From Streptomyces sp. NRRL B-24085 (lineage in GTDB: Bacteria > Actinomycetota > Actinomycetes > Streptomycetales > Streptomycetaceae), in the NCBI RefSeq assembly GCF_001282115.1, contig NZ_LJBR01000164.1, positions 1 through 39,063 of the forward strand: a stretch of 39,063 nucleotides of DNA. Direction: 5' to 3'. Shown piece after piece: positions 28,925-38,358 of this stretch. Every line of letters starts with the position of its first letter. Within the stretch, counting starts at the first letter, position 1. Under the pieces are notes generated by a model, which ran no database searches, was not told the DNA's origin, and saw nothing but the letters and a program-made list of their open reading frames with translations. Made by a program: the position numbers and the translations under genes.

Positions 28925-30085
28925 TCAGGCCGCGGCGGCGAGCTGCTTGCGCCAGCGCGTGAACAGCCGCGGCTGGTTCATCCCGAGCACGGCGACCGGA
29001 TGCCCGGAACGCCGGTAGACGGCGAGGACGTTGCGGTCGTCCCCGGCGCCCTCCTCGATGGTCACGCTGTCGGCGGCGGCCGCGTGACCGGCGAACTGGA
29101 TCTTCACGCCGTACTGGTCGGACCAGAAGTACGGCGGCCTCGGCACGCCCGGTTCCACCGCGCCGCCCGCCAGGAGCGCGGTCACGGCCGCGTCGGGCCG
29201 CTCCCGGGCGCCGGTCCAGTGCTCGACGCGGCGGTGCAGGCCCGCGCGCGGGTCGTACCAGGAGGCGCAGTCGCCGACCGCGACGACACCGGGCAGTTCG
29301 GTGCGGCCGTCGGCGCCGCAGGTGACGCCGTCGTCGAGCCTCAGGCCCGAGCCCGCGAGCCACTCGACGCACGGGCGGGCGCCGACCCCCACGACCACGG
29401 TGTCGGCCGCGAGAGTGCGGCCGTCCGCCAGCAGGACGGCGTCGACACGGCTCCCGCCGCGCAGTCCCTTGACGCCCACCCCGCACAGCAGCCGTACGCC
29501 GTGGTCCGCGTGGAGGGCGGAGACGATGCCGCCCATGGTCTGGCCGAGCGGTCCGGCCAGCGGGGTGGGGGCCGCCTCCACGACGGTCACGTCGAGTCCG
29601 AGGGCGTACGCGGTGGAGGCGACCTCGGCGCCGATGAAGCCACCGCCGATCACCACCAGCCGTCCCCCGAGGGCCAGTTCGTCGCGCAGGGCGCGGGCGT
29701 CGTCCAGTGTGCGCAGGGTGTGCACCCCGGCCAGGGCGTCCGCGCCGGGCAGGGTCCGGGCGGCGGCGCCGGTCGCGATGACGACGCCGTCCGCCCGCAC
29801 CTCGCCGCCGTCGGCGAGCCGTACGACGCGCCGCGGGCCGTCGAGACCGACGGCGCGGACGCCGAGCAGCCAGTCGGCCCGCAGGTCCTCGTCGTCCGGC
29901 TCCAGCGCGAGTTCGCTCTCGGCCAGGGAGCCGGCCAGGAACTCCTTGGACAACGGGGGCCGGTCGTACGGGCGGTGGAGCTCGTCGCCGATGACCACGA
30001 GCCGCCCGTCGTAGCCCTGCCTGCGCAGCGAGCGCGCCGCCGACAGTCCGGCGAGCGAGGCGCCGACCACGGCGACCGTCCTCAC
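28925..30085 (-). CDS. FAD-dependent ferredoxin reductase of the Rieske system
   Basis: The 386-aa product starts at GTG 30085, overlapping the ferredoxin stop by four bases (GTGA). It has an FAD motif at the start (VAVVGASLAGLSAARSLR), PYDRPPLSKEFLAG, a central NAD(P)H motif (VVIGGGFIGAEVAS), the second FAD motif (ELPGVVAVGDCASW) and a reductase C-terminal domain (YFWSDQYGVKIQFAGH). This is the BphA4/ThcD-type family that passes electrons from NADH to a Rieske ferredoxin. It should drive the oxygenase encoded 88 bp downstream. Confidence 0.92.
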   Translation of the reverse strand: MRTVAVVGASLAGLSAARSLRRQGYDGRLVVIGDELHRPYDRPPLSKEFLAGSLAESELALEPDDEDLRADWLLGVRAVGLDGPRRVVRLADGGEVRADGVVIATGAAARTLPGADALAGVHTLRTLDDARALRDELALGGRLVVIGGGFIGAEVASTAYALGLDVTVVEAAPTPLAGPLGQTMGGIVSALHADHGVRLLCGVGVKGLRGGSRVDAVLLADGRTLAADTVVVGVGARPCVEWLAGSGLRLDDGVTCGADGRTELPGVVAVGDCASWYDPRAGLHRRVEHWTGARERPDAAVTALLAGGAVEPGVPRPPYFWSDQYGVKIQFAGHAAAADSVTIEEGAGDDRNVLAVYRRSGHPVAVLGMNQPRLFTRWRKQLAAAA

Positions 30086-30444
30086 GCGGGTCCGCCGGCG
30101 AGCCTGGCCGCGACGCAGGGCGGCAGGTTGGGGGCGTCCAGGGAGAGCCGCACGTAGATCATGCCGTCCTCGACGTGGACCTCGTGGGTGCGGACCGGAC
30201 GCTTGGCCGGCGGGGCGTCCACGGCACCGGTCCGCAGGTCGAACTTCGAGGCGTGCAGCGGGCATTCGACCTCGCAGCCCTCCAGCCAGCCGTCGGCGAG
30301 CGAGGCGTCCTGATGGGTGCAGGTGTCGTCGATGGCGAAGACCTCGCCGTCGTCGGTGTGGAACACCGAGACCGGCGGATCGATGTCGAGCCGGTAGGCC
30401 TCGCCTCGGGGGAGATCCACGAGACGGCACGCGGGAATCATCAT
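30082..30444 (-). CDS. Rieske-type [2Fe-2S] ferredoxin
   Basis: The 120-aa product has Cys42-x-His44 (CTHQDASLADGWLEG) and Cys61-x2-His64 (CPLHASKFDL), the Rieske cluster ligands of BphA3-type ferredoxins. Two ATGs are adjacent (30444 and 30441); GAGG fits the second a little better. It is the first gene of the ferredoxin-reductase-oxygenase unit and carries electrons from the reductase to the oxygenase. An IclR-type operator lies 17-44 bp upstream. Confidence 0.92.
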   Translation of the reverse strand: MMIPACRLVDLPRGEAYRLDIDPPVSVFHTDDGEVFAIDDTCTHQDASLADGWLEGCEVECPLHASKFDLRTGAVDAPPAKRPVRTHEVHVEDGMIYVRLSLDAPNLPPCVAARLAGGPA

Positions 30445-30460
30445 GACACCTCGGTGCGTA

Positions 30461-30488
30461 TAGCGAAACGGATTGCGTTGAACGCAAC
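30461..30488 (-). promoter_or_regulatory. IclR-type operator O6 (Rieske operon)
   Basis: On the minus strand GTTGCGTTC starts at 30488 and GTTTCGCTA at 30469, 19 bp apart, and GTTGC-N7-GCAAT spans 30472-30488. TTGCGT and CTATAC with 18 bp between them could be the promoter of the Rieske ferredoxin gene, lying within the operator. Confidence 0.75.
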
Positions 30489-30563
30489 GTCAGTGTGAGG
30501 GCGCCCGCAAACCCTTGTCAAGGCGTCCACAGGCCATGGCCGCACGGGCGTCAGGGTTTCGAA

Positions 30564-30591
30564 ATACACAACTCCGCGCACACTATGCAAC
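30564..30591 (-). promoter_or_regulatory. IclR-type operator O7 (orphan)
   Basis: On the minus strand GTTGCATAG starts at 30591 and GTTGTGTAT at 30572, 19 bp apart. The inverted arm is weak. No gene start lies nearby; it could be a distal site for the Rieske operon. Confidence 0.5.
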
Positions 30592-30642
30592 GAAGCACGG
30601 TCTCTCACAGCACCACCCTCGAGGTCGAAGCGACTGCGCTCG

Positions 30643-30678
30643 GTTGCCTCATTCGCGACGGGTACTGCTATGCGCAAC
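30643..30678 (-). promoter_or_regulatory. IclR-type operator O8 (orphan)
   Basis: On the minus strand GTTGCGCAT starts at 30678 and GTCGCGAAT at 30659, 19 bp apart, and GTTGC-N7-GCGAC spans 30643-30659. It is about 160-190 bp upstream of O6 and has no intact gene beside it. Confidence 0.5.
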
Positions 30679-30769
30679 TGAGCATCGGGGAGGGGAGACA
30701 TCGGGTCAAGGGGCCGGAGACCCACACCAATGCCGTTCAGCACGCCGAGGGCTCCCTGCCCCAGGCCCG

Positions 30770-30888
30770 AAGGCCGCCGACGACGAGGAGTCCGGCCGTG
30801 GTCTGCTTCCGGTCAGGACCCTCGCCGGCACCTGGGGCTTCCGCCCGCCGACGAGGGCAGGACGACCTGGTTCACGCTGCGGCTGTGG
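30770..30888 (+). pseudogene. Remnant of an anti-sigma-type ATP-binding protein (HATPase C-terminus)
   Basis: From 30779 one frame reads DDEESGRGLLPVRTLAGTWGFR, the glycine-rich end of the ATP-binding lid typical of Streptomyces RsbW/SpoIIAB-like kinases (ESGRGLLLV..LA..WG). From 30844 the frame one base back reads PADEGRTTWFTLRLW, the usual last strand. The two join if one base is restored in the C-rich run at 30844-30846. Everything N-terminal of about residue DD is missing, so it is a truncated and frameshifted relic. A sequencing error could explain the frameshift but not the truncation. Confidence 0.65.
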
Positions 30889-30898
30889 ACGCGGTGCG

Positions 30899-33277
<2,379 letters not shown>

Positions 33278-33331
33278 GGTGACTGGTCCTCCCGTTTCGA
33301 CAACTTCGAACACTATGTCGACGCGCACGTC

Positions 33332-33679
33332 TCAGCGCAGCTCCTGGACGCGGATCGTGTTGCCCGCGGGGTCGAGGAAGGCGCAGTCCCGCATGCCGTA
33401 CGGCTGCTCGATCGGTTCCTGGATCACCTCGGCGCGGGACTGGAGCCACTCGAAGACGGAGTCGAGGCCCGGGGCGGCGAGCAGGAGCTCGGGGTCACCG
33501 CCCGCGGCGCGCAGCACGACCGCGGCACCGGCCCGGCCCGCGGGACCGACGGTGATCCGGCGCATCTGGCCGCGGCCCACGTCACCGCGCACCTCGAAAC
33601 CCAGTACGTCCCGGTAGAAGGCCAGCGAGGCCTCCGGGTCGTCGTGCGGGAGGAAGCTCGCCCGAATCCGGATGTCCAT
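33332..33679 (-). CDS. VOC/glyoxalase superfamily protein
   Basis: The 115-aa product begins MDIRIRASFLPHDDPEASLAFYRDVLGFEVR and ends DPAGNTIRVQELR, the two conserved edges of the VOC fold. A GTG start at 33697 would add six residues; neither start has a strong ribosome binding site. Members of this fold include glyoxalases, dioxygenases and drug-binding resistance proteins. It is adjacent to the UvrA paralogue, a common pairing in actinomycetes, but no substrate can be named. Confidence 0.85.
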   Translation of the reverse strand: MDIRIRASFLPHDDPEASLAFYRDVLGFEVRGDVGRGQMRRITVGPAGRAGAAVVLRAAGGDPELLLAAPGLDSVFEWLQSRAEVIQEPIEQPYGMRDCAFLDPAGNTIRVQELR

Positions 33680-33733
33680 GCCCGTCACGCTAGTCACGGT
33701 CCCCGGCCCGCGCTTCTCCGATCCTGACCGCTC

Positions 33734-34324
33734 TCAGCGCACCAGGCCCGCGATGTGGGCCGTGACGGTGTCGAGGATGTCCGCCCAGGCGGCCGCGTCG
33801 CCGAGGACGAGGTAGTTGAGGGTGAGCCCGTCGGTCATGGCCGCCAGATAGCGGGCCAGGACGGAGACGGGCACCCCCAGCTCCAGGTCCATGTCGCCGC
33901 GGAGCTGCTCGATGAGCTCGGCGTAGGCCTCGCCGTAGAGCTCGTACTGGCGCCTGGCGAGATGCCCGAACCCGGGCTCGCGCAGCGCGTACTGCGTGAG
34001 CTCGTAGGTGAGCATGTGCGCTTCCGGGTGGGCGCGGACGTGGTCCCAGTATGCCCGGAAGCCGGCGGCGACGGTCTCCTCCAGGGTGCCCTTGGGGCGC
34101 AGGGCCTCCCGCACCACGCTCACCGAGTGGTCGGTGAGCGTGGTGATCACCGCCTCGACGAGGGCCTGCTTGGAGTCGAAGCAGTAGTGGAAGACGCTGA
34201 GGGACACGCCGGCCTCGGCGGCGATGGACCGGGTCGTCGTCCTGGCGACACCGTCCCGGGCCATCGCCCTGATCGCGGCTTCCGTGAGCTGTCTGCGCCG
34301 CTCGGCCGACGGCATGCGTGCCAT
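33734..34324 (-). CDS. TetR-family transcriptional regulator
   Basis: The 196-aa product has an N-terminal helix-turn-helix (LTEAAIRAMARDGVARTTTRSIAAEAGVSLSVFHYCFDSKQAL, about 13-55) and an all-helical ligand domain with TYELTQYALREPG and LTLNYLVLGD, as in the TetR_C_6/BetI-like group. Its target is not clear. It could act on the VOC/UvrA pair downstream or on the secreted hydrolase gene 24 bp upstream of it in the same direction. BetI-like similarity near a choline cluster is noted, but the betaine operators here fit the IclR proteins better. Confidence 0.88.
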   Translation of the reverse strand: MARMPSAERRRQLTEAAIRAMARDGVARTTTRSIAAEAGVSLSVFHYCFDSKQALVEAVITTLTDHSVSVVREALRPKGTLEETVAAGFRAYWDHVRAHPEAHMLTYELTQYALREPGFGHLARRQYELYGEAYAELIEQLRGDMDLELGVPVSVLARYLAAMTDGLTLNYLVLGDAAAWADILDTVTAHIAGLVR

Positions 34325-34348
34325 GCGTGTCCCCCGCTGTCGATCCGG

Positions 34349-36400
34349 TCAGCCGCTGTGGACGCCGACCTCGTGGAGCGAGTATCCCCAGTCGGTGCCG
34401 CGGTCGAGGCCGTGGACGCGGACGTAGCGGGCCGGTGTGCCCGCGAACCTGGCGGTGTCGAGCCCGCCGTCACCGGAGGTCGTGGCCCAGGCGGTCGTCC
34501 AGTTCGTGCCGTCCGTCGACAGCTCGATCCGGTACGACTTCCCGTACGCCCGCTCCCAGTCGAGCGTGACCTTGGAGACCAGGTTGGTGGCGCCCAGGTC
34601 GACCTGCCACCATTGGTCGTCGCTCCAGTCGCTCGCCCAGCGGCTGGATTCGTCGCCGTCCACGGCCCGCCCGGGCTGGTAGCTGGTGAAGGGGTTGGAC
34701 TCCGACGAACTGGCCGTGGCCGTACGCCCGTGGGCCAGGTCGACGGACGCCTGGTGCCGCTCGGAGGCGCCCCAGGTGTCGAGGTAGGACTCGGCGCCCC
34801 GGAACAGGTCGTCGACCACGCCCTGTCCGCCGACGAGGCGGATGTCCTCGATCCAGTCCGGGATCAGGCCGACATGGGCCGCCCCGTCGGTGTTGAAGTC
34901 GAAGGTGCGCTGTCCGGACGTCTGCCTGTCGACGACCGAGCCGCCGTCGACGCTCCTGAAGGGGTACGTCACCTTGTTCGCCGCGTCCGCCCCGCGCGGT
35001 GCGGGGTGGTCTCCGATGCCGTTGAAGTCGGTGCCGTAGCCGTAGCCCACGTCGTACTTGGCGCGCAGCGCGTCGGTGCGCCTCGCCTCCGCGGCGAACC
35101 CTTCGGAGCCGTGCATGTACTGGGCCACGAAACCGCCCAACGAGTAGACCCGCTCGGTCCAGTTGAGGTCCATCCAGCTGTGCGAGGAGAGCACGCCCGG
35201 GTAGTTCGCGGCCTCGAAGATGTCGAGGACCTGGCCGGTGGCCTTGACGCTCATGTGGTCGATCTCGAGCATCATCTTGCGTTGCATCATGCCGCGCACC
35301 GCGTACTCGCCGAGCTCGGTGAGCCCGCGCACGTTGCACTGCGCGGCCTTGTCGTACGACGGGACCTCGACCCCGGCCGGCAGGTCCTCCTCGGCCTCGG
35401 AGGCCGCCGTGCCGATGGGGTTGTCGTGCTGCGGGCCCTTGCAGGCCTCGGTCTTCCAGAAGGTGCCGGTGGACAGGAACTGACCGACGTTGATGGCGGT
35501 GCCGAGGCCACCCTCGTCGAAGCGGACCCCGCACAGGGCGTTGTCGAACTTGTGGCACAGGAACATCGACCGCACGCCAAGGCCGTACAGCTCGTCGAGG
35601 CCCTTGTCGATGTCCGCCCTGCTGCACTGGCCGATGTCGAGGATCTGCTTGCAGCCGAAGGGCTCGGAGGTCTCGACGCCGAGGACGACGGCCAGCTTGC
35701 CCTGCTGGACGACCTGTCGGGCCTGCGCGCTGTCGGTGACGATCCGGAACCAGCCCTTGCCGGTGCCGCCGTACATCTTGTCGATGAAGGCCTGGAGGTC
35801 GTAGGTGAGCTTGGCCTGGAGGCGGATGGACGTCATCTCGTCGCAGCCGCGGTCCTTGAAGGGGTAGACCGAGCAGATCATCCCGTTGGTGACGAGGTCG
35901 TTGACCAGCACCCGCTGGCCACCGCGCCAGGCCCGCTCCACCCAGGCGTAGTAGTTCGCCTGGTGCGTCATCGAGTCGTACGCCGGCCAGTCCTCGAAGG
36001 TGGGCCAGCCGGTCGGGTCGTGCCTGCCGTCGCCGCCGTGGGTGATGTAGTCGAAGATCGCGAGGGTGCCGTCGGGATAGTGCTCGGGGCAGTCCTTGAG
36101 CGCGTCGGCGACTCCGGCCTCGGAGAACACCTTGCCGCAGATCAGCCGGCCGCCGAAGGCCTCGTTGGAGAAGAGGTGATTGTGGGCGTCGACGAACCCC
36201 TGGACCTCACCGGCCGCGTTGGTGCCGGTGAAGGGGGCTCCGGTGACGTTCACCCCGGCATCGGGAGCGGGCCTGGCCGTCGGTGTCCACCAGTCGGTGG
36301 CCGCCGAGCTCGGCGTGGGGCCGAGGATCGCGGCCAGCACCAGGAGGAGCACGGAGACGGCGGTGATGTTCTTGCGGCTGCGGCAGGAGCGTCCAGCCAT
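34349..36400 (-). CDS. Secreted metal-dependent hydrolase with C-terminal discoidin (F5/8 type C) domain
   Basis: The 683-aa product starts at ATG 36400, with GAGGGA upstream and a signal peptide directly after it (basic start, VLLLVLAAIL core, cleavage near residue 33). A second ATG at 36469 would put 23 odd residues in front. The catalytic part (about 60-530) shows DAHNHLFSN with His73 and His75, LGVETSEPFGCKQ, MMLEIDHMSVKA and LSSHSWMDL, a pattern of amidohydrolase or membrane-dipeptidase-like metal sites. The last 150 residues form an F5/8 type C/CBM32 domain (ATASSSESNPFTSYQPGRAVDGDESSRWASDW). The substrate is unknown; a peptide or a sugar-linked amide is possible. Confidence 0.8.
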   Translation of the reverse strand: MAGRSCRSRKNITAVSVLLLVLAAILGPTPSSAATDWWTPTARPAPDAGVNVTGAPFTGTNAAGEVQGFVDAHNHLFSNEAFGGRLICGKVFSEAGVADALKDCPEHYPDGTLAIFDYITHGGDGRHDPTGWPTFEDWPAYDSMTHQANYYAWVERAWRGGQRVLVNDLVTNGMICSVYPFKDRGCDEMTSIRLQAKLTYDLQAFIDKMYGGTGKGWFRIVTDSAQARQVVQQGKLAVVLGVETSEPFGCKQILDIGQCSRADIDKGLDELYGLGVRSMFLCHKFDNALCGVRFDEGGLGTAINVGQFLSTGTFWKTEACKGPQHDNPIGTAASEAEEDLPAGVEVPSYDKAAQCNVRGLTELGEYAVRGMMQRKMMLEIDHMSVKATGQVLDIFEAANYPGVLSSHSWMDLNWTERVYSLGGFVAQYMHGSEGFAAEARRTDALRAKYDVGYGYGTDFNGIGDHPAPRGADAANKVTYPFRSVDGGSVVDRQTSGQRTFDFNTDGAAHVGLIPDWIEDIRLVGGQGVVDDLFRGAESYLDTWGASERHQASVDLAHGRTATASSSESNPFTSYQPGRAVDGDESSRWASDWSDDQWWQVDLGATNLVSKVTLDWERAYGKSYRIELSTDGTNWTTAWATTSGDGGLDTARFAGTPARYVRVHGLDRGTDWGYSLHEVGVHSG

Positions 36401-36556
36401 GGCCCACGTCCCTCGGTCGGCGGGAGGCGCCGTCGACCGAGGGCGTTCGACCGCCCTTGGACTTGTCATGACCGGCGCAATAGATGCGTCGAGGATCGCG
36501 AGCGGGCGCGTTCCGAGTCAAGGGTCCGGGACAGTTGACCTGATACCTGGGGGACG

Positions 36557-38206
36557 TCAACCGTTCACGCAGGCCGCCCCGTTGAGAGTGAAAGCGGCGG
36601 GTGCGGTGTTCGTGGCACCCTTGCCGCCGATGAACCCGAGGGTGACCGCACCTCCGGCCGCGATGGTGTTGGTGTAGGACGCCGGGGTGACGGTCACCGC
36701 ACCACCGCTCTGCGCGGCGGTCCCGCCCCACATGGTGGAGACCGTCTGCCCGTCGGCGAAGGTGAAGCCGAGTCGCCAGCCGGTGACGGCCGCGGTGCCG
36801 GTGTTGCGGATGACGATCTCGCCCTGGAAGCCGCCCTGCCACTCGCCGACCACCCGGTAGCCGACGGAACAGCTCCCGGCGGGCGTGTCCGCCGTGGTGA
36901 CGCTCACCGTCGCCGAACGGGCCGACCGGTTGCCGGCGGCGTCCCGGGCGTAGACGGCGAAGGAGTACGCCGTGCCGGCGGACAGGCCGGTCACGGTCAC
37001 CGAACTCGTCGTCGAGGCCGCCACCTTGGTCTCGGTGCCGCCGCTGACGCGGACCACGTCGTACCCCGCCACGCCAACGTTGTCAGAGGACGCCGTCCAG
37101 GACAGGTGGGCGGAGGTCGCCGTCACCACGGAGGCGGTGGGTGTGCCGGGAGCGGTCGGGGCCTGGGTGTCGGTGGAGCCGCCGCCGAAGACGGTGGCCT
37201 CCTTGGCGGTCTGGGCGATGCCGTTGGCCCCGTTGAAGACGCGCTGACCCCACGACGTCATCCGCGCCGGGTCGAAGTTCAGCACGAGGTCGAGGACCGG
37301 GTCGGTGTTGCCGCTCCAGGACCAGGCGAGGTAACCGAGTCCGAGCTGTTGGGCCGTGGCCATCATGGTGTCCTCGTCTGGATCGCCCCACTGGTCGGCG
37401 GGTCCGCCGAACTCCCCGATGAGGATGGGCAGTTTGGCGCTGACGAAGGCGTTGAGATAGTCGGTGACCTCGGCGGCGGTGTCGAAGACGCTGTACATGT
37501 GGATCGAGAAGATGAGGTTGCCGGTGGTGTCGGCGGCGTACACGGCCTGGGCGTTGGTGCGCATGACCTGCTGCCAGTCCTGGCCCCAGTTGGGCGCGTC
37601 CACCATGATCGTGTGCTCGAACCCGGCGTTCCGCAGCTTCTTGATCGCGGCGATCGTCGGGGCGGTCCAGCCGGCAGGGTCGGTGTTGCCCCAGGGCTCG
37701 TTGCCGATGTTGATGACGATGTAGTTCTCCTGGCCGGCCAGGACGTCCTTCAGGCCGATCCAGTAGTCGGCGGCCTGGTCGAGGGTGCCGGCGGCGCTGT
37801 CCTCGCCGTAGCCGGTGGTGTCGTGGACCTCCAGGACGCAGATGAGCCGGTTGGCCTTGCACTGCGCGATGACATCGGCCACGTCGGCGGCGCTGTTGGC
37901 GGTCCAGCGGTGACCGTCGGCGAGGACCACCCGGACGGTGTTGGCGCCCTGCGCCTTGATGTCGGCCAGCGAGTCCAGCTCGTTCGGGTACCAGGTGTGG
38001 GCGTGGTTGACGCCGCGCATCACGAAGTCGTTGCCGTTGCCCTCGACCAGGCGTCCGTTGCTGATGTGCAGGCCGGTGGCCTGGACGCCGGGCTCCTGGG
38101 CGGCCTGGGCGGTGCCGGGACAGAGGGCGCCGAGCACCACCAGTCCGACGAGGGCCGCCAGCCTGGCGAGGAGGGTGGACAAGGGGCTCTTTCGCGTTCT
38201 TCTCAC
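36557..38206 (-). CDS. Secreted GH5 endo-beta-1,4-mannanase with FnIII and CBM2 modules
   Basis: The 549-aa product starts at GTG 38206 with GGAG five bases upstream. A signal peptide ends near AQA (35). The GH5 barrel (about 40-340) closely follows Streptomyces mannanases of subfamily GH5_8: GNDFVMRGVNHAHTWYP, NIGNEPWG with acid/base Glu170 and LIGEFGGP with nucleophile Glu265. A fibronectin type III domain (about 355-440) and a CBM2 cellulose-binding domain (about 448-549, WQGGFQGEIVIRNTG) follow. It should cut mannan in plant cell walls while bound to cellulose. A perfect CebR box overlaps its promoter, so cello-oligosaccharides probably induce it. Confidence 0.92.
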   Translation of the reverse strand: MRRTRKSPLSTLLARLAALVGLVVLGALCPGTAQAAQEPGVQATGLHISNGRLVEGNGNDFVMRGVNHAHTWYPNELDSLADIKAQGANTVRVVLADGHRWTANSAADVADVIAQCKANRLICVLEVHDTTGYGEDSAAGTLDQAADYWIGLKDVLAGQENYIVINIGNEPWGNTDPAGWTAPTIAAIKKLRNAGFEHTIMVDAPNWGQDWQQVMRTNAQAVYAADTTGNLIFSIHMYSVFDTAAEVTDYLNAFVSAKLPILIGEFGGPADQWGDPDEDTMMATAQQLGLGYLAWSWSGNTDPVLDLVLNFDPARMTSWGQRVFNGANGIAQTAKEATVFGGGSTDTQAPTAPGTPTASVVTATSAHLSWTASSDNVGVAGYDVVRVSGGTETKVAASTTSSVTVTGLSAGTAYSFAVYARDAAGNRSARSATVSVTTADTPAGSCSVGYRVVGEWQGGFQGEIVIRNTGTAAVTGWRLGFTFADGQTVSTMWGGTAAQSGGAVTVTPASYTNTIAAGGAVTLGFIGGKGATNTAPAAFTLNGAACVNG

Positions 38207-38245
38207 TGCGGCTCCAGGGGGTGGGTGAGTCGGTCGGAAGGAGCG

Positions 38246-38259
38246 TGGGAGCGCTCCCA
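38246..38259. promoter_or_regulatory. Perfect CebR box
   Basis: TGGGAGCGCTCCCA is the consensus 14-bp palindrome bound by CebR, the LacI-family cellobiose-responsive repressor of Streptomyces. It lies 40-53 bp upstream of the mannanase start and touches the -10 element, a position suited to repression. Confidence 0.93.
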
Positions 38260-38287
38260 TAGAAGCCAATGGTCAAGTACACGTCAA
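38259..38287 (-). promoter_or_regulatory. Mannanase promoter
   Basis: On the minus strand TTGACG (38282-38287) and TTCTAT (38259-38264) are 17 bp apart, a good vegetative promoter. The CebR box begins at the last base of the -10 element. Confidence 0.7.
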
Positions 38288-38319
38288 GATGCGGGACGGC
38301 AAAGGGCTGCGACCGCGCA

Positions 38320-38325
38320 TAGGGT
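38320..38325 (+). promoter_or_regulatory. Possible -10 element of the methyltransferase gene
   Basis: TAGGGT in the context CGCATAGGGTTCCG matches the -10 region in front of the first iclR gene. It lies 33 bp before the TTG start. No clear -35 was seen. Confidence 0.4.
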
Positions 38326-38358
38326 TCCGAGCCTCGACCACCGCACCCGGGAGGCACG

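Larger units (their letters stand above)
30445..30898. other. 454-bp stretch without an intact gene
   Basis: It holds three IclR-type operators (O6 to O8) and a frameshifted fragment of an ATPase gene. A 100-codon open frame on the minus strand (30441-30743) crosses the operators and shows no family resemblance; I do not count it as a gene. It probably marks an old rearrangement at the border of the betaine island. Confidence 0.6.

Noticed and set aside
30441..30743. 100-codon minus-strand open frame upstream of the Rieske ferredoxin
   Set aside because: It runs through three operators and the ferredoxin leader, has no convincing ribosome binding site and no family similarity.
33734..34324. 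TetR gene as a BetI-type choline repressor
   Set aside because: It is over 3 kb from the betaine genes, separated by unrelated genes, and the shared operators are far better explained by the two adjacent IclR regulators. Only general family resemblance supports BetI.
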